This document shows, in pieces, positions 26,045 through 34,901 of a stretch of 64,000 bases of DNA. Numbering within the stretch: the first letter of the stretch is position 1; each line of letters opens with the position of its first letter. Origin of the DNA: an uncultured Flavobacterium sp. Its GTDB lineage: Bacteria > Bacteroidota > Bacteroidia > Flavobacteriales > Flavobacteriaceae. The notes under the pieces were generated by a model that saw only the letters and a list, made by a program, of their open reading frames with translations, was not told the DNA's origin and made no database searches. Where the stretch lies: assembly GCF_963422545.1 (NCBI RefSeq), contig NZ_OY730232.1:305239-369238 (forward strand), given 5' to 3'. The position numbers and the translations under genes are program-made.

Positions 26045-26192
26045 TTTTGTCTTTCTCAACGACGGTGGCTACTTTTTTGTCTTGTATGGTAGGTATGTCA
26101 AAATTCATCTTTAAGTCACCTGCCGGAACGGTACATAAGTCGCATTTGAGTTTGGCTCCATCAATTACAAATTTTAATCCATTTTCAGCATC
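26045..26192 (-). pseudogene. Scrap of a PAAR-like (DUF4280) effector N-terminus
   Basis: About 150 bases translate to NGLKFVIDGAKLKCDLCTVP and VATVVEKDKK, nearly the same as residues ~20-67 of the PAAR-like/lysozyme protein at 27436-29310. An in-frame TAA precedes it, no ATG is available, and it runs into a stop straight after KDKK. It is the remnant of a second PAAR-like effector gene whose remainder is lost. Confidence 0.85.
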
Positions 26193-26219
26193 AAAATGTA
26201 TTTATTTAAAATTATTCGT

Positions 26220-26657
26220 TTATGACTTCTTCAAAAAGGTTAAATATTTCTCATCACATTGCGTAAAGTGTATAAATTCATTCATTGCGTTGCCATAATT
26301 TTGAATTTGAATATTACCCTCAGAATAAATTCCTCCAATTAAACCCAACATAATAGAAACGTATCCTTCATGCTTTGTAATAATTGCTTTCCCTTTTGAA
26401 ATACTTTTCTTCTTATCAAAAATTGTATAGAAAAATTGATTTTTTTTCTTATTTATAACTATTTTGAATCTTGAATTCTCACAAGATTCCAACACATAAG
26501 TTCCTGAAATAGAATCATTTTCTATTTTTATACTATTGTTCGAATACTTGTTTGAGATTAAAGAAGTGCTAGAACAATTTTGAATAGTCTTTTTTTGAAA
26601 AAATAGAATACTATTTAAAACAATAATTATGTAAAGAATCTTATATTTAATAATCAT
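26220..26657 (-). CDS. Small exported or membrane-anchored protein, probable orphan immunity protein
   Basis: A 145-residue protein with an N-terminal hydrophobic anchor (ILYIIIVLNSILFF) and a predicted β-rich periplasmic part (GTYVLESCENSRFKIVI, then GYVSIMLGLIGGIYSEGN). The family is not recognised. It begins 31 bases after the stop of a leftover lysozyme-effector tail, so it probably protected against that lost effector. Its intact frame next to broken toxin pieces fits an orphan immunity gene. Confidence 0.55.
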   Translation of the reverse strand: MIIKYKILYIIIVLNSILFFQKKTIQNCSSTSLISNKYSNNSIKIENDSISGTYVLESCENSRFKIVINKKKNQFFYTIFDKKKSISKGKAIITKHEGYVSIMLGLIGGIYSEGNIQIQNYGNAMNEFIHFTQCDEKYLTFLKKS

Positions 26658-26688
26658 TTACTTCTGTTTTTATTTTATTATTCTTGCC

Positions 26689-26853
26689 TCATTTCGTATT
26701 TTTCATATCACTCGTATCGTATTTGTATTCTCTAATTTGTTTAGCATTTAAATTTATACAGCTATCTTTTATCTTCATTAAATTTAATATAGTTTTTAAA
26801 TTAGTTTTCCAATGATCAAATACGTTTAGAGCTCCATTTACACTAATCCCATT
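26689..26853 (-). pseudogene. Orphan C-terminal tail of a second lysozyme-type effector
   Basis: The minus strand reads NGISVNGALNVFDHWKTNLK, then KIKDSCINLNAKQIR, to a TGA at 26689. This parallels KAINGGLNNISERKDYTKW at the end of the lysozyme effector at 27436-29310. It has no start codon and begins at the end of the immunity gene at 26843. It appears to be the leftover tip of a displaced effector, with its immunity gene kept just behind it. Confidence 0.6.
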
Positions 26854-27451
26854 TGAATTTTTGCTTGTTGTTTTTCATTATTAAGCATTTTTCTAAAGAA
26901 TACTTATTTGGACAATGAAAACATTCTTTATTTTGTTTATATTTAAATAAATCCTTAAAGTCTAAAGTGTCTTTAACCATCTTTTTGCTAATATTTTGCG
27001 AACAAATAAAACTTGATGGGTAATTTGAATAATCATTTTTCCCTTTTTTTATTGAAACAGAAGAATTGCTATAGCTAAACTGTTTAAAAATAATAAGCTG
27101 CCCACTTATTTTTTTTATGTATAATTTATTCGAAGTTGAGTTCATTGTATTGTTAAAAGTAATTATAAAATTTTTCCCTTTTTGTATATGTTCCACAGTG
27201 TACAATTTCTCAAACTGACTTTTACCTTCTATACCAATTATTCGTGCTTCTGATTTAACGACAATAAACTTATTGAAAACTTTAATCTTATCTAATACAT
27301 AACATCCATCACAATCTTTTAACGTGGTATCCATGTATAGAAAGCCTATTCTTTCCGATTTATTATAAACTGGTAAGTTATTTACGTTTTCTTGTGCATT
27401 AATTAGTTGATTAACTAACAAAGCAATAATAAAAATTATTTGTTTATACAT
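26843..27451 (-). CDS. Periplasmic immunity protein for the lysozyme-type effector
   Basis: A 202-residue protein with a signal peptide ending in INAQ. Several Cys residues are present (DCDGC, ECFHC), consistent with an oxidising periplasm. Its start overlaps the last 16 bases of the PAAR-like/lysozyme gene in another frame, the tight coupling typical of effector-immunity pairs. A periplasmic partner is what a peptidoglycan hydrolase effector needs. The family is not recognised; inhibition of the lysozyme is inferred from position and location. Confidence 0.7.
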   Translation of the reverse strand: MYKQIIFIIALLVNQLINAQENVNNLPVYNKSERIGFLYMDTTLKDCDGCYVLDKIKVFNKFIVVKSEARIIGIEGKSQFEKLYTVEHIQKGKNFIITFNNTMNSTSNKLYIKKISGQLIIFKQFSYSNSSVSIKKGKNDYSNYPSSFICSQNISKKMVKDTLDFKDLFKYKQNKECFHCPNKYSLEKCLIMKNNKQKFKWD

Positions 27452-29310
27452 TCTGTATCATATTTAAAAAATTCTTTGGTCCATTTTGTATAATCTTTTC
27501 TTTCGCTGATATTATTAAGCCCTCCATTTATCGCTTTAGTAACTTTTTCAATATCATCATCCTTAAGACCACCATCCATTGCAGATATTGTACTTGAATT
27601 ATAGACTGTAGAAAACCATCCTGCTGAATTAAACGAATGGAATAAATTTTCAGAAAGATTTTTTGCAAAAGTTTTTAAGTTTTCATAAAATTCATCATCC
27701 AAACCTAAATCATTAGCTTTTTTCCTATTTTCAACACATTCTCCAACACTCTCATAACCAACCCTATGCTTCATATATGTTGCAGAAAATGTTGTCGTAT
27801 TAATATAATCATAATATGCTAAGTAGTTATAATCATGTGTAATTTGTTTCATTCCCCTGCCTTGAAACGCAACCCCACCTTTATAATTACTTGGTACTTC
27901 AGTCCTACTTTCATAGGTATATCTAAAACTAATTGTTTCTAAATACATTTGTCCAATAAAATGAATTTTTCTTTTACATGTATTAATCTTAAACTTCTTA
28001 AACATTATATTCATTTCATTAACAAATAGTTTTAATTTTTCTTTATTATCAGTTAATTTTCCACTTGTAATTCTTATTGAAGCTATATTTTCACTTCCTT
28101 TGTTAAAGAAAACATCACGTTCACTTTTATAATTTTGTTTATCACGTAAATTATAGATTATATCAATCATTTCATCTACTTCTATATTTCTATTACAATA
28201 ACAAGGAGTCCCTAAAATTTCTAATCTTTCACCCTCTTTATTTAAGAATTCTTTATTGGTTTCAAAAAAATTTATTTCATAAGCTGGGTCAGTACTTTCT
28301 ACTTTAAAATATAGAAAAGCATTTTTATCAGTTCGTTTACCAAATTTATCTACAAGAACTTTTACATTTTCTTTACTTTTAGGTTGAAGCGTAATTTCTT
28401 TGGCATAAGTATTAGGTGTGACAATTATATCTTTAAAGATTTCAAATTCAATCTTCGTATTTTCTTCTTCTCCAATTAAAAATTTTACTGGATTATCATA
28501 AACTGCTTCGGTATTTGTTAGTTTATTTTCATTGATCTCAACGGATAATTTTCCAGTGGTTCCATTACAAGTTACAACTACCCAAACTTTATCTTTAATC
28601 TTAGCCTTATTTATTTTTTTAAATGAAATAGAATCACTTACTTTCTTTTTATAAGTTATTGTTATCTTTTCTCCTCCTTTAGCTTTTTCAAAAGCTTTTT
28701 CAGGAACATAACTAACCAGATGTTCTTTTTTTATTTCCTGCTCTGTGACAAATCTAGCATTTATCTTTTTTTTATTTTCTCCTTTTTTTGCAATAATAGT
28801 TTCTTCTGTCCTTTCGTAAATTGGAGTTACTATTTTTTTTGCAAAATAAATATCCGTTACCGTTGATTCCACACTAGGCACAGGCGCCGCAGTAGTATCA
28901 ATTTTTTCAATTTCGTTACGTTGCGCAGAATCTGTAATTTTAATATCAACACCTCCATATTCACATTTTATGGTGCTTTTAAGAAGCAACGGAAACTCAT
29001 CTTGAAAATATACTGTTCCCACATCTTTCCAGTCAGCAAGTTTCATCACTGAAGCACATGGGCTGGAACTCTGAGGACTTTTTTTACAATTGCCTTTAAA
29101 AATTAAGCTCTTCTTGTCTTTCTCAACCACCGTGGCTACTTTTTTGTCTTGTATGGTAGGTGTATCAAAATTTACCTTTAAGTCACCTGCCGGAACGGTA
29201 CACAAGTCGCATTTGAGTTTGGCTCCATCAATTACAAATTTTAAGCCATCCTCAGCGTTCTCTTTTTCCTCGCGCTCTTTTCGTTTTAAAGTATTATCTG
29301 GTTTTGCCAT
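27436..29310 (-). CDS. PAAR-like (DUF4280) spike-tip effector with GH19/lysozyme-type peptidoglycan hydrolase
   Basis: A 624-residue fusion. Residues ~20-130 are a DUF4280 PAAR-like domain with Cys pairs (CDLC at 34-37, Cys75, Cys85, Cys116) that caps the VgrG spike. A β-rich linker spans ~150-340. The C-terminus from about 425 is a chitinase/lysozyme-like fold. Glu458 lies in GQMYLETISF, Glu467 in YES, and GRGMKQIT at 484-491 is followed by NYLAYYDYI, the glycoside hydrolase 19 style GRGxxQxT-NY motif. KAINGGLN lies near the end. Such effectors cut peptidoglycan in the periplasm of the target cell. The downstream immunity gene overlaps by 16 bases, and the upstream 248-residue gene shares one base of its stop with this start. 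Confidence 0.85.
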   Translation of the reverse strand: MAKPDNTLKRKEREEKENAEDGLKFVIDGAKLKCDLCTVPAGDLKVNFDTPTIQDKKVATVVEKDKKSLIFKGNCKKSPQSSSPCASVMKLADWKDVGTVYFQDEFPLLLKSTIKCEYGGVDIKITDSAQRNEIEKIDTTAAPVPSVESTVTDIYFAKKIVTPIYERTEETIIAKKGENKKKINARFVTEQEIKKEHLVSYVPEKAFEKAKGGEKITITYKKKVSDSISFKKINKAKIKDKVWVVVTCNGTTGKLSVEINENKLTNTEAVYDNPVKFLIGEEENTKIEFEIFKDIIVTPNTYAKEITLQPKSKENVKVLVDKFGKRTDKNAFLYFKVESTDPAYEINFFETNKEFLNKEGERLEILGTPCYCNRNIEVDEMIDIIYNLRDKQNYKSERDVFFNKGSENIASIRITSGKLTDNKEKLKLFVNEMNIMFKKFKINTCKRKIHFIGQMYLETISFRYTYESRTEVPSNYKGGVAFQGRGMKQITHDYNYLAYYDYINTTTFSATYMKHRVGYESVGECVENRKKANDLGLDDEFYENLKTFAKNLSENLFHSFNSAGWFSTVYNSSTISAMDGGLKDDDIEKVTKAINGGLNNISERKDYTKWTKEFFKYDTECINK

Positions 29311-30056
29311 TAAAGTGATGTTTTATTAATGTTATACAAAATAGTCGATCTTTCTTTTTCTATTTCTAGTGTTGCCAATTCTATTTGGTTTTCTCGATAT
29401 TCGATACTGCCCTCATATTTTATAAAATCGTTATCTCCATTATTCTCAACAGGAGTTCCCTTTATTAAATAGGTATCATATTTTTCATCTTTTGGATAAA
29501 AATGTTCTGTTATAAAAGTATTGCCACAATCAATTATTTTTCTTTGTCGCTCAACACCATAAGTGTTTCTGTATAAACTTGAAAAATATAAACCAAACAT
29601 TTTATAATCAGAAAAAAAGGATATTAATTTTTTTTCTTCTTTTAATAAATTACTGATATCCTGCATATATGATTCTGCAACAAAACCTACATTATCTATG
29701 GCAAGTTTTGCACAAACAATTTCCCATCGTTTTCCTAGTTCTTCAAAATTTAATATTTTGATGATCTTGCCATAATCGTTTATTTCTACTTCAATTTCGT
29801 CAAAAGCAGCTCCTATTCTTTTCAGAAAAATAATATTTTCTATAGATAGATTACTTGTAATTTCGATCTCAGAGAGAAATAACTGAAACAGCATATCATT
29901 GCCATTGTTTTTGTATCTAGTAATGGTAATTTTTCTTATGTAACTTATTTTTTTTATCTTTTTAGGATTCGAAAAATCTATTGTTATGGTTTCAAACAAA
30001 AAATCATTTATTTTATCAAGCTCAGGCAGTATAACATGGTAATCTAAATAATTCAT
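29310..30056 (-). CDS. Unknown protein between two T6SS effectors, possible loading factor
   Basis: A 248-residue soluble protein without a signal peptide, mixed α/β, with many charged residues (FEELGKRWEIVCAKLAID, ISNLLKEEKKLISFFSD). The family is not recognised. Its stop overlaps the start of the PAAR-like effector by one base, and it lies three bases after the lipase effector. This tight placement directly upstream of a PAAR-like protein is where effector-loading chaperones often sit. Immunity to the lipase is less likely because a DUF2931 lipoprotein already fills that role. Confidence 0.5.
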   Translation of the reverse strand: MNYLDYHVILPELDKINDFLFETITIDFSNPKKIKKISYIRKITITRYKNNGNDMLFQLFLSEIEITSNLSIENIIFLKRIGAAFDEIEVEINDYGKIIKILNFEELGKRWEIVCAKLAIDNVGFVAESYMQDISNLLKEEKKLISFFSDYKMFGLYFSSLYRNTYGVERQRKIIDCGNTFITEHFYPKDEKYDTYLIKGTPVENNGDNDFIKYEGSIEYRENQIELATLEIEKERSTILYNINKTSL

Positions 30057-30059
30057 GCT

Positions 30060-32141
30060 TTAATGTATTTGTCTTTTTCTGCCTTCATTGGGCTGCATAC
30101 CAAACCAGTCTCTTGTTGAAGACCAATGCAAGTACTCGTTCCTTAATTTCCTTAACATTATCTGAGAGCTGTAACCCTTAACAATGACTTCTTCCAACTC
30201 TATAGTTTTTATTCCAGGTTCTTCTGCAACAACCACTTTTTTATCAATTTCCTGTGGTATTTTAAGCGTACCAAAATCTAAATTAGGTTTATATTGGTCT
30301 GCTCTTAAATTGTCGGTTACTTTTTTCAGGCCTTCCATTTCGGAAGTATGGTCTTTTAGTTTTCGTTCTATGCTCTCTATTTCAGCTTGTAATTTTTGTT
30401 TTTCCAGTCTTTCAAGTCTTTTCTTTTCAATTTCTTCGTCACAAATAAAATCCCATTCTTTAACCTGATTAGTTTCATCCAAAGCATAAGGTGTTAAATA
30501 ACTTTCTACATTTGTTAAAAAATCATCCAACGGAAATTTCAAACCTGTTTCTTCTACAAAATACTCTTTCATTTCAGTACTTTTTGCATAGGTTTCCATA
30601 AAGTGCAGCGGAATATAACTGTACTCTTTTTTTACTCCCTCATACTGATCATCAGTCCCTTCTATTTTTTTACCACGTACTCCCGTGAGTTTACTGTAAG
30701 GAGGAAGACTCCACTGAATGTTTATTTCGATTTGTTCTTCATGATACCAATATTGTCTTATCAAATCGCCTCGAAGAGCATCTAATCCCATTCGGTCATA
30801 AGAAATACTGTCTGGAAGAACAGAAACATAGTTTCTATCTTTCATTTGGGTTCCTATTTCATCTATAACTTCTTTCTCCGTCATATATGCTCCTCCAATA
30901 TCACAATGCACTCCCGGAAAGTTTTTTTCGATGTATTTTCCTGGAATTTTATTGATTCTGGTGAGCGCGAAATTTTGGCGATGTTCATCTTTAGCGGTAA
31001 AATGAACTACTTTTTGACAATATAAATTATTAAGATGAAGCTCGCCTATATCATCATTAAAATGTGTCGACCAAGCTTCTTTTATTAGTTTACCACCTTC
31101 GTCTTTTAGATTTCCATAATCGTCATAATGATCACGAACATCATTTTGCTCAAAATAAGATGAAACCGTATCATAAATACCCACAAACCTTACAATAATC
31201 TCTACATCTTTTAAATCCTCAAATTCAAGTTTAGTTTTTTTGAGTAAACTATATCCCAAATGCCCCATTTTGGGCAATTGATCCTCTATTAAATAACTGT
31301 TGTCTATCTCGTAATTATCAACATCTACAAAGGCGGTACGCATTTTCTGGATACGTACTCTTCCCGATTCCGAATTTCGGGATTCCCTGTATTCTACTCC
31401 GCAAGGAATTTCTTTTTGCACTGCTTTACTATAGCCTTCGTCCAGATTTACCTCATAAACGAGGTTTCTTGCAGTAGCAGCACCGCGACTAAATCCAAAA
31501 ATATCAAGCGTAATTTTAGTTATTTTTGCTTCTTTTTTAGGATTCGTTTTTATCGCTTCTGATACCTTATCTGCTATTTGCTCACAAGCATTACGTACTC
31601 TGGCACGTATTCCCGTTTGACCGGAACCAAAGGCAAAACCATCCTGACTGTCACGCATTAAGTTATCAGTACCCATACCCGGTACATAAATTGCGTATTT
31701 TTTTTGTTCGCAGCATTGCCACATGCGTGCCACATTAGTATAATCGTTACTATAGCTGTTATCTGTACCCATACGGTCCAGACCAAACTCATTTAAGGGT
31801 ACTCTGTATGAGGCTACAAGATATTTGTCTCTTTCAGGAATAGCCCTAAACTCAGCTTGCTCAGCAGGTGTCTTATCTTTCTTTGAGAGAAGGTCTTCTA
31901 TTCGTCTTTTATTCTTTATTTTTTTATATTCTTTAGAGTCTTCAGTTTCCAGTTCCCCATTCCCTTTAGAATAATCAATCTTACCATTTTTATCTATACC
32001 TCGACTGTGTTTATTACGCATATCAGTATTGTCCTTATTATTAAGGGTACCGTCTATAAATATCCCAAAAGTAAGAGGAAGTTCATCCTGTTTTTCTTCG
32101 TCTTTACTTGCTCCCGTATTGTATACAAATGTTTTTCCCAT
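30060..32141 (-). CDS. Tle1-type T6SS lipase effector (DUF2235)
   Basis: A 693-residue α/β-hydrolase of the DUF2235/Tle1 family, phospholipases delivered by T6SS to attack target-cell membranes. The family start is LTFGIFIDGTLNN (residues ~23-35). The nucleophile elbow is GFSRG at 216-220 with Ser218, and FPGVHCDIGGAY supplies the conserved Asp/His region. A coiled-coil stretch (about 565-625) and a LEEVIVKGY segment near the C-terminus follow the catalytic part. There is no signal peptide, as expected for T6SS cargo. Upstream by five bases is a DUF2931 lipoprotein, the likely immunity protein; the order immunity-then-effector is unusual relative to the other pairs here. Confidence 0.88.
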   Translation of the reverse strand: MGKTFVYNTGASKDEEKQDELPLTFGIFIDGTLNNKDNTDMRNKHSRGIDKNGKIDYSKGNGELETEDSKEYKKIKNKRRIEDLLSKKDKTPAEQAEFRAIPERDKYLVASYRVPLNEFGLDRMGTDNSYSNDYTNVARMWQCCEQKKYAIYVPGMGTDNLMRDSQDGFAFGSGQTGIRARVRNACEQIADKVSEAIKTNPKKEAKITKITLDIFGFSRGAATARNLVYEVNLDEGYSKAVQKEIPCGVEYRESRNSESGRVRIQKMRTAFVDVDNYEIDNSYLIEDQLPKMGHLGYSLLKKTKLEFEDLKDVEIIVRFVGIYDTVSSYFEQNDVRDHYDDYGNLKDEGGKLIKEAWSTHFNDDIGELHLNNLYCQKVVHFTAKDEHRQNFALTRINKIPGKYIEKNFPGVHCDIGGAYMTEKEVIDEIGTQMKDRNYVSVLPDSISYDRMGLDALRGDLIRQYWYHEEQIEINIQWSLPPYSKLTGVRGKKIEGTDDQYEGVKKEYSYIPLHFMETYAKSTEMKEYFVEETGLKFPLDDFLTNVESYLTPYALDETNQVKEWDFICDEEIEKKRLERLEKQKLQAEIESIERKLKDHTSEMEGLKKVTDNLRADQYKPNLDFGTLKIPQEIDKKVVVAEEPGIKTIELEEVIVKGYSSQIMLRKLRNEYLHWSSTRDWFGMQPNEGRKRQIH

Positions 32142-32146
32142 AACAC

Positions 32147-33316
32147 CTATTCTTTTTTGTATTTTGCGGTTAATGAACGTGATTCATAAACTTCCGTATT
32201 GCTTTTCTTTAACGGTATGGCATTAATTCCATTTTTTAGTGTTGCTCCTAAATATGTACTACCTGGATTAATTTTAACCTCTAAATCAATATTTGCCTCA
32301 GGATTCTTTTTATGTAATTCCTTGAATGCAGCAAAAATTTCTTTTTCATCAAAACGAATGTACCCTCCATAGCCTTGTCCGTTTTTATCCCACCAAGCAA
32401 AACTCAATACTCTTGGAATTGCTCTTTCCTGATACTCGTTTTTAATAAATTGTTCATCAAGTAAGGTTTCTCGCTCTCCGTTAAACATATCAAATGAGAG
32501 ATCATCTGATATTTTCCCTTCTCTCACAAATTCAAAAGTAGGTTTCCAACTATACTTTATGCGATAACTATCCCAAAGCCCATAAGGAATAGGTTTATTT
32601 TTGTTGGCTTCCTGATCCTCCTGAGATATAATCTTAGGATTTTTAAGAGTACGTTCTCTATCGACAGGGTCAAACAACAAACGTTCATGACTGTCCAACG
32701 AGGCTATTTCTTTGGGATCTATTACTACTTTGTTACCTTGATAACGCCCTACTTCAACATCTTTATCTCCCCCTTTTAACCAAACAACTACTAAACCTCC
32801 AGGGGCAAAACCGATGGTTATATGATTGTAAGTGGTCATTACTTTCCCTCTTTTTCTATTACTGTCCTGAAATCCTTCGTTGAATAGTTTGACCATTTTT
32901 TGATAATCAAGTTCGGTATTTATATGATACATGACATCTTCTACATACGAATACCAAGTACAATTTAGCCTTTGTGGGATAGGTTTTTCACCCTGACTCA
33001 TGCCTGAAGAGTTTTCTCCCCAATTTCCTATACCAGTAGTAGTTCCAAAGCCATATATACTGGTGGTACTGTTTGGTTCTTCATTTACTCCGTTTGATAC
33101 TAGTGGGCCTTCAAGCCAGCCTCTATAAACTTGTATTGGGTATCCTTCTGGACAGCTTAAGCCTTCCTGCCATTTAAAACTTGTTTTCATATTAGTAAGG
33201 GTATCTTTTGTACTCAGATTATTGGCATGTTTATTAGTTTCTTTTTTTTCCTGGCAAGAGCTTGTTAAGGTACTTGTGGCAAGGAATAATAGTAAGTAAA
33301 AAAAAGTTTTTTTCAT
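32147..33316 (-). CDS. DUF2931 lipoprotein, likely immunity protein of the Tle1 lipase
   Basis: A 389-residue lipoprotein (signal ending LTSSC, Cys21). The stretch PEGYPIQVYRGWLEG and the aromatic repeats WYSYVEDVMY and FAWWDKNGQGYGG fit the DUF2931 family, often found beside Tle1-type lipases in Bacteroidota and Proteobacteria. As a periplasmic lipoprotein it can intercept a lipase entering the periplasm. It is five bases upstream of the lipase and probably co-transcribed. The family call is good; pairing is from position. Confidence 0.7.
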   Translation of the reverse strand: MKKTFFYLLLFLATSTLTSSCQEKKETNKHANNLSTKDTLTNMKTSFKWQEGLSCPEGYPIQVYRGWLEGPLVSNGVNEEPNSTTSIYGFGTTTGIGNWGENSSGMSQGEKPIPQRLNCTWYSYVEDVMYHINTELDYQKMVKLFNEGFQDSNRKRGKVMTTYNHITIGFAPGGLVVVWLKGGDKDVEVGRYQGNKVVIDPKEIASLDSHERLLFDPVDRERTLKNPKIISQEDQEANKNKPIPYGLWDSYRIKYSWKPTFEFVREGKISDDLSFDMFNGERETLLDEQFIKNEYQERAIPRVLSFAWWDKNGQGYGGYIRFDEKEIFAAFKELHKKNPEANIDLEVKINPGSTYLGATLKNGINAIPLKKSNTEVYESRSLTAKYKKE

Positions 33317-33502
33317 GTTTTTTTAGTTTTATCGCTATCGGTATTATCCAAATTATTTAGGTTGTCATCTAGGAATAACTCAAAAGTGAATTGTTTGTCC
33401 TTAGCTTTAAATCGCCTTAACTTCTACCGGCATTATACACTAATAATTTTCCAATATCATTTTTTCTCAATCTTTAATTTTCTTGATTTAATTAATTTCA
33501 CT

Positions 33503-34783
33503 TCAATTTTTAGCTATCTTATTTTTTACAGAATTTTTTATTATATATAACTTATGGGGCTCATCGGTAAATAATTGATATTGAATTTTTGGGTTACTAT
33601 AATAGTAATAAGGTACATTGTTTAAGACTTTAAATAATGAATCTCTAACAGTTTTTCCATTAATTTTTATATTCTCATTAGTTCCATTATTATTTATAAA
33701 AAAAGCTTTCTTAATTTTTAAGGTATCATTGCCAATAACAATGTTAGTATATAAAAAACCATCCCAAAACTCTCCTCCAGAATCATAGCGTTTCAACTTT
33801 GTTTTTTGAAAATATTTGTACTGAATATTTTCGATATAATGTGTCCTCAATATATTTGCTTCTGCCGGATCATTTGCAAAGAAATGATTACTTACTGTAC
33901 CTTTACTTTCAATAATTTGATAAATTTTTCTATCATCATAAAATGCATTCCATTTATTTTTCTCCCAAAATATTATTTTCCGGAATTTTTTAAGAGATGT
34001 GTTTGTTGTTTTATAACAATCAGTTGAAAATAAAAAATTTGCTTTTTCCGATATATTTTTAACAAAATCAGTTTGTTTTATTGTATCTAAACTAAAATTT
34101 TCATTGTGTATTTCAATTTTTCGTTTCAAGGTGTCCCCATCTAAAGCCCATGTTCTATAATAGTTTTCATCAACATTAATCAGATAACCTTCAAAAATAA
34201 TCTCCTTACTTTCAGATGGTTTATATTTATCTATAATATTACCGAGACTATCCAATTTATAATATATTTTTCCTAATATTCGTTCACTATTAGCTAGCAT
34301 GCAATCAGAAGCCTCCACTATTAAATTATTTCTTACAGTCATATATTGTTTCAAAGGATCATCACAACCATCAAATAAAGACCTCATTTCTTTGTTCTTA
34401 AACTGTAAAACAGTTTGACCTTCTAAATCTTGATATTCATTATATTCCTGTGGTAATGATGTGTTATTAAATAAATTTCTCAAATGAATATCAAGATCAC
34501 AATTTGCTATAACAATGATAGATCCAAAAACAGCAATACCACCAAAAAGCCATTTTAGTTTTTGTATGGATCTGAAATATATATAAAAGAAATAAAAAAT
34601 AATGCTTCCTAAAAATAGACTCCCAAAAACGAATAAAGCGACATATTCGGCATACAAATCCTTGAATGCAGCAAGTACAAATACAGCACCAAACAGAGCA
34701 ACACCTATTGCAATAAAAATTGCAATTAGTAAATGTTCTGAAAATTTTTTTCGTTTTTCATTTTCTTTTTTAATTGTATCCAT
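33503..34783 (-). CDS. Membrane protein with large extracytoplasmic domain, function unknown
   Basis: A 426-residue protein. I chose the ATG at 34783 (MDTIKKENEKRKKFSEH), because it puts a charged leader directly before three hydrophobic segments (about residues 17-40, 48-70 and 75-98); a longer frame to 34897 adds an unlikely hydrophobic stretch. The rest is a soluble domain without a recognised motif, containing DDPLKQYMTVRNN and SKGTVSNHFFANDPAEAN. It sits between VgrG-2 and the lipase/immunity pair. Immunity or an accessory envelope factor are both possible. Confidence 0.5.
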   Translation of the reverse strand: MDTIKKENEKRKKFSEHLLIAIFIAIGVALFGAVFVLAAFKDLYAEYVALFVFGSLFLGSIIFYFFYIYFRSIQKLKWLFGGIAVFGSIIVIANCDLDIHLRNLFNNTSLPQEYNEYQDLEGQTVLQFKNKEMRSLFDGCDDPLKQYMTVRNNLIVEASDCMLANSERILGKIYYKLDSLGNIIDKYKPSESKEIIFEGYLINVDENYYRTWALDGDTLKRKIEIHNENFSLDTIKQTDFVKNISEKANFLFSTDCYKTTNTSLKKFRKIIFWEKNKWNAFYDDRKIYQIIESKGTVSNHFFANDPAEANILRTHYIENIQYKYFQKTKLKRYDSGGEFWDGFLYTNIVIGNDTLKIKKAFFINNNGTNENIKINGKTVRDSLFKVLNNVPYYYYSNPKIQYQLFTDEPHKLYIIKNSVKNKIAKN

Positions 34784-34901
34784 TTTTGTAATGCTGCTAT
34801 TTAGCGATATTGCTGCGATTGTTAATCTTGGGGTTTGAATAGAAAAGAGTACAATCCATTTTTCTTCGTTTTGGCATGTACTCATATTGCATATCACTAT
34901 T

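Noticed and set aside
34784..34897. Longer start for the membrane protein at 33503
   Set aside because: The extra 38 residues do not resemble a signal peptide, and the internal ATG gives a normal charged leader before the first membrane helix.
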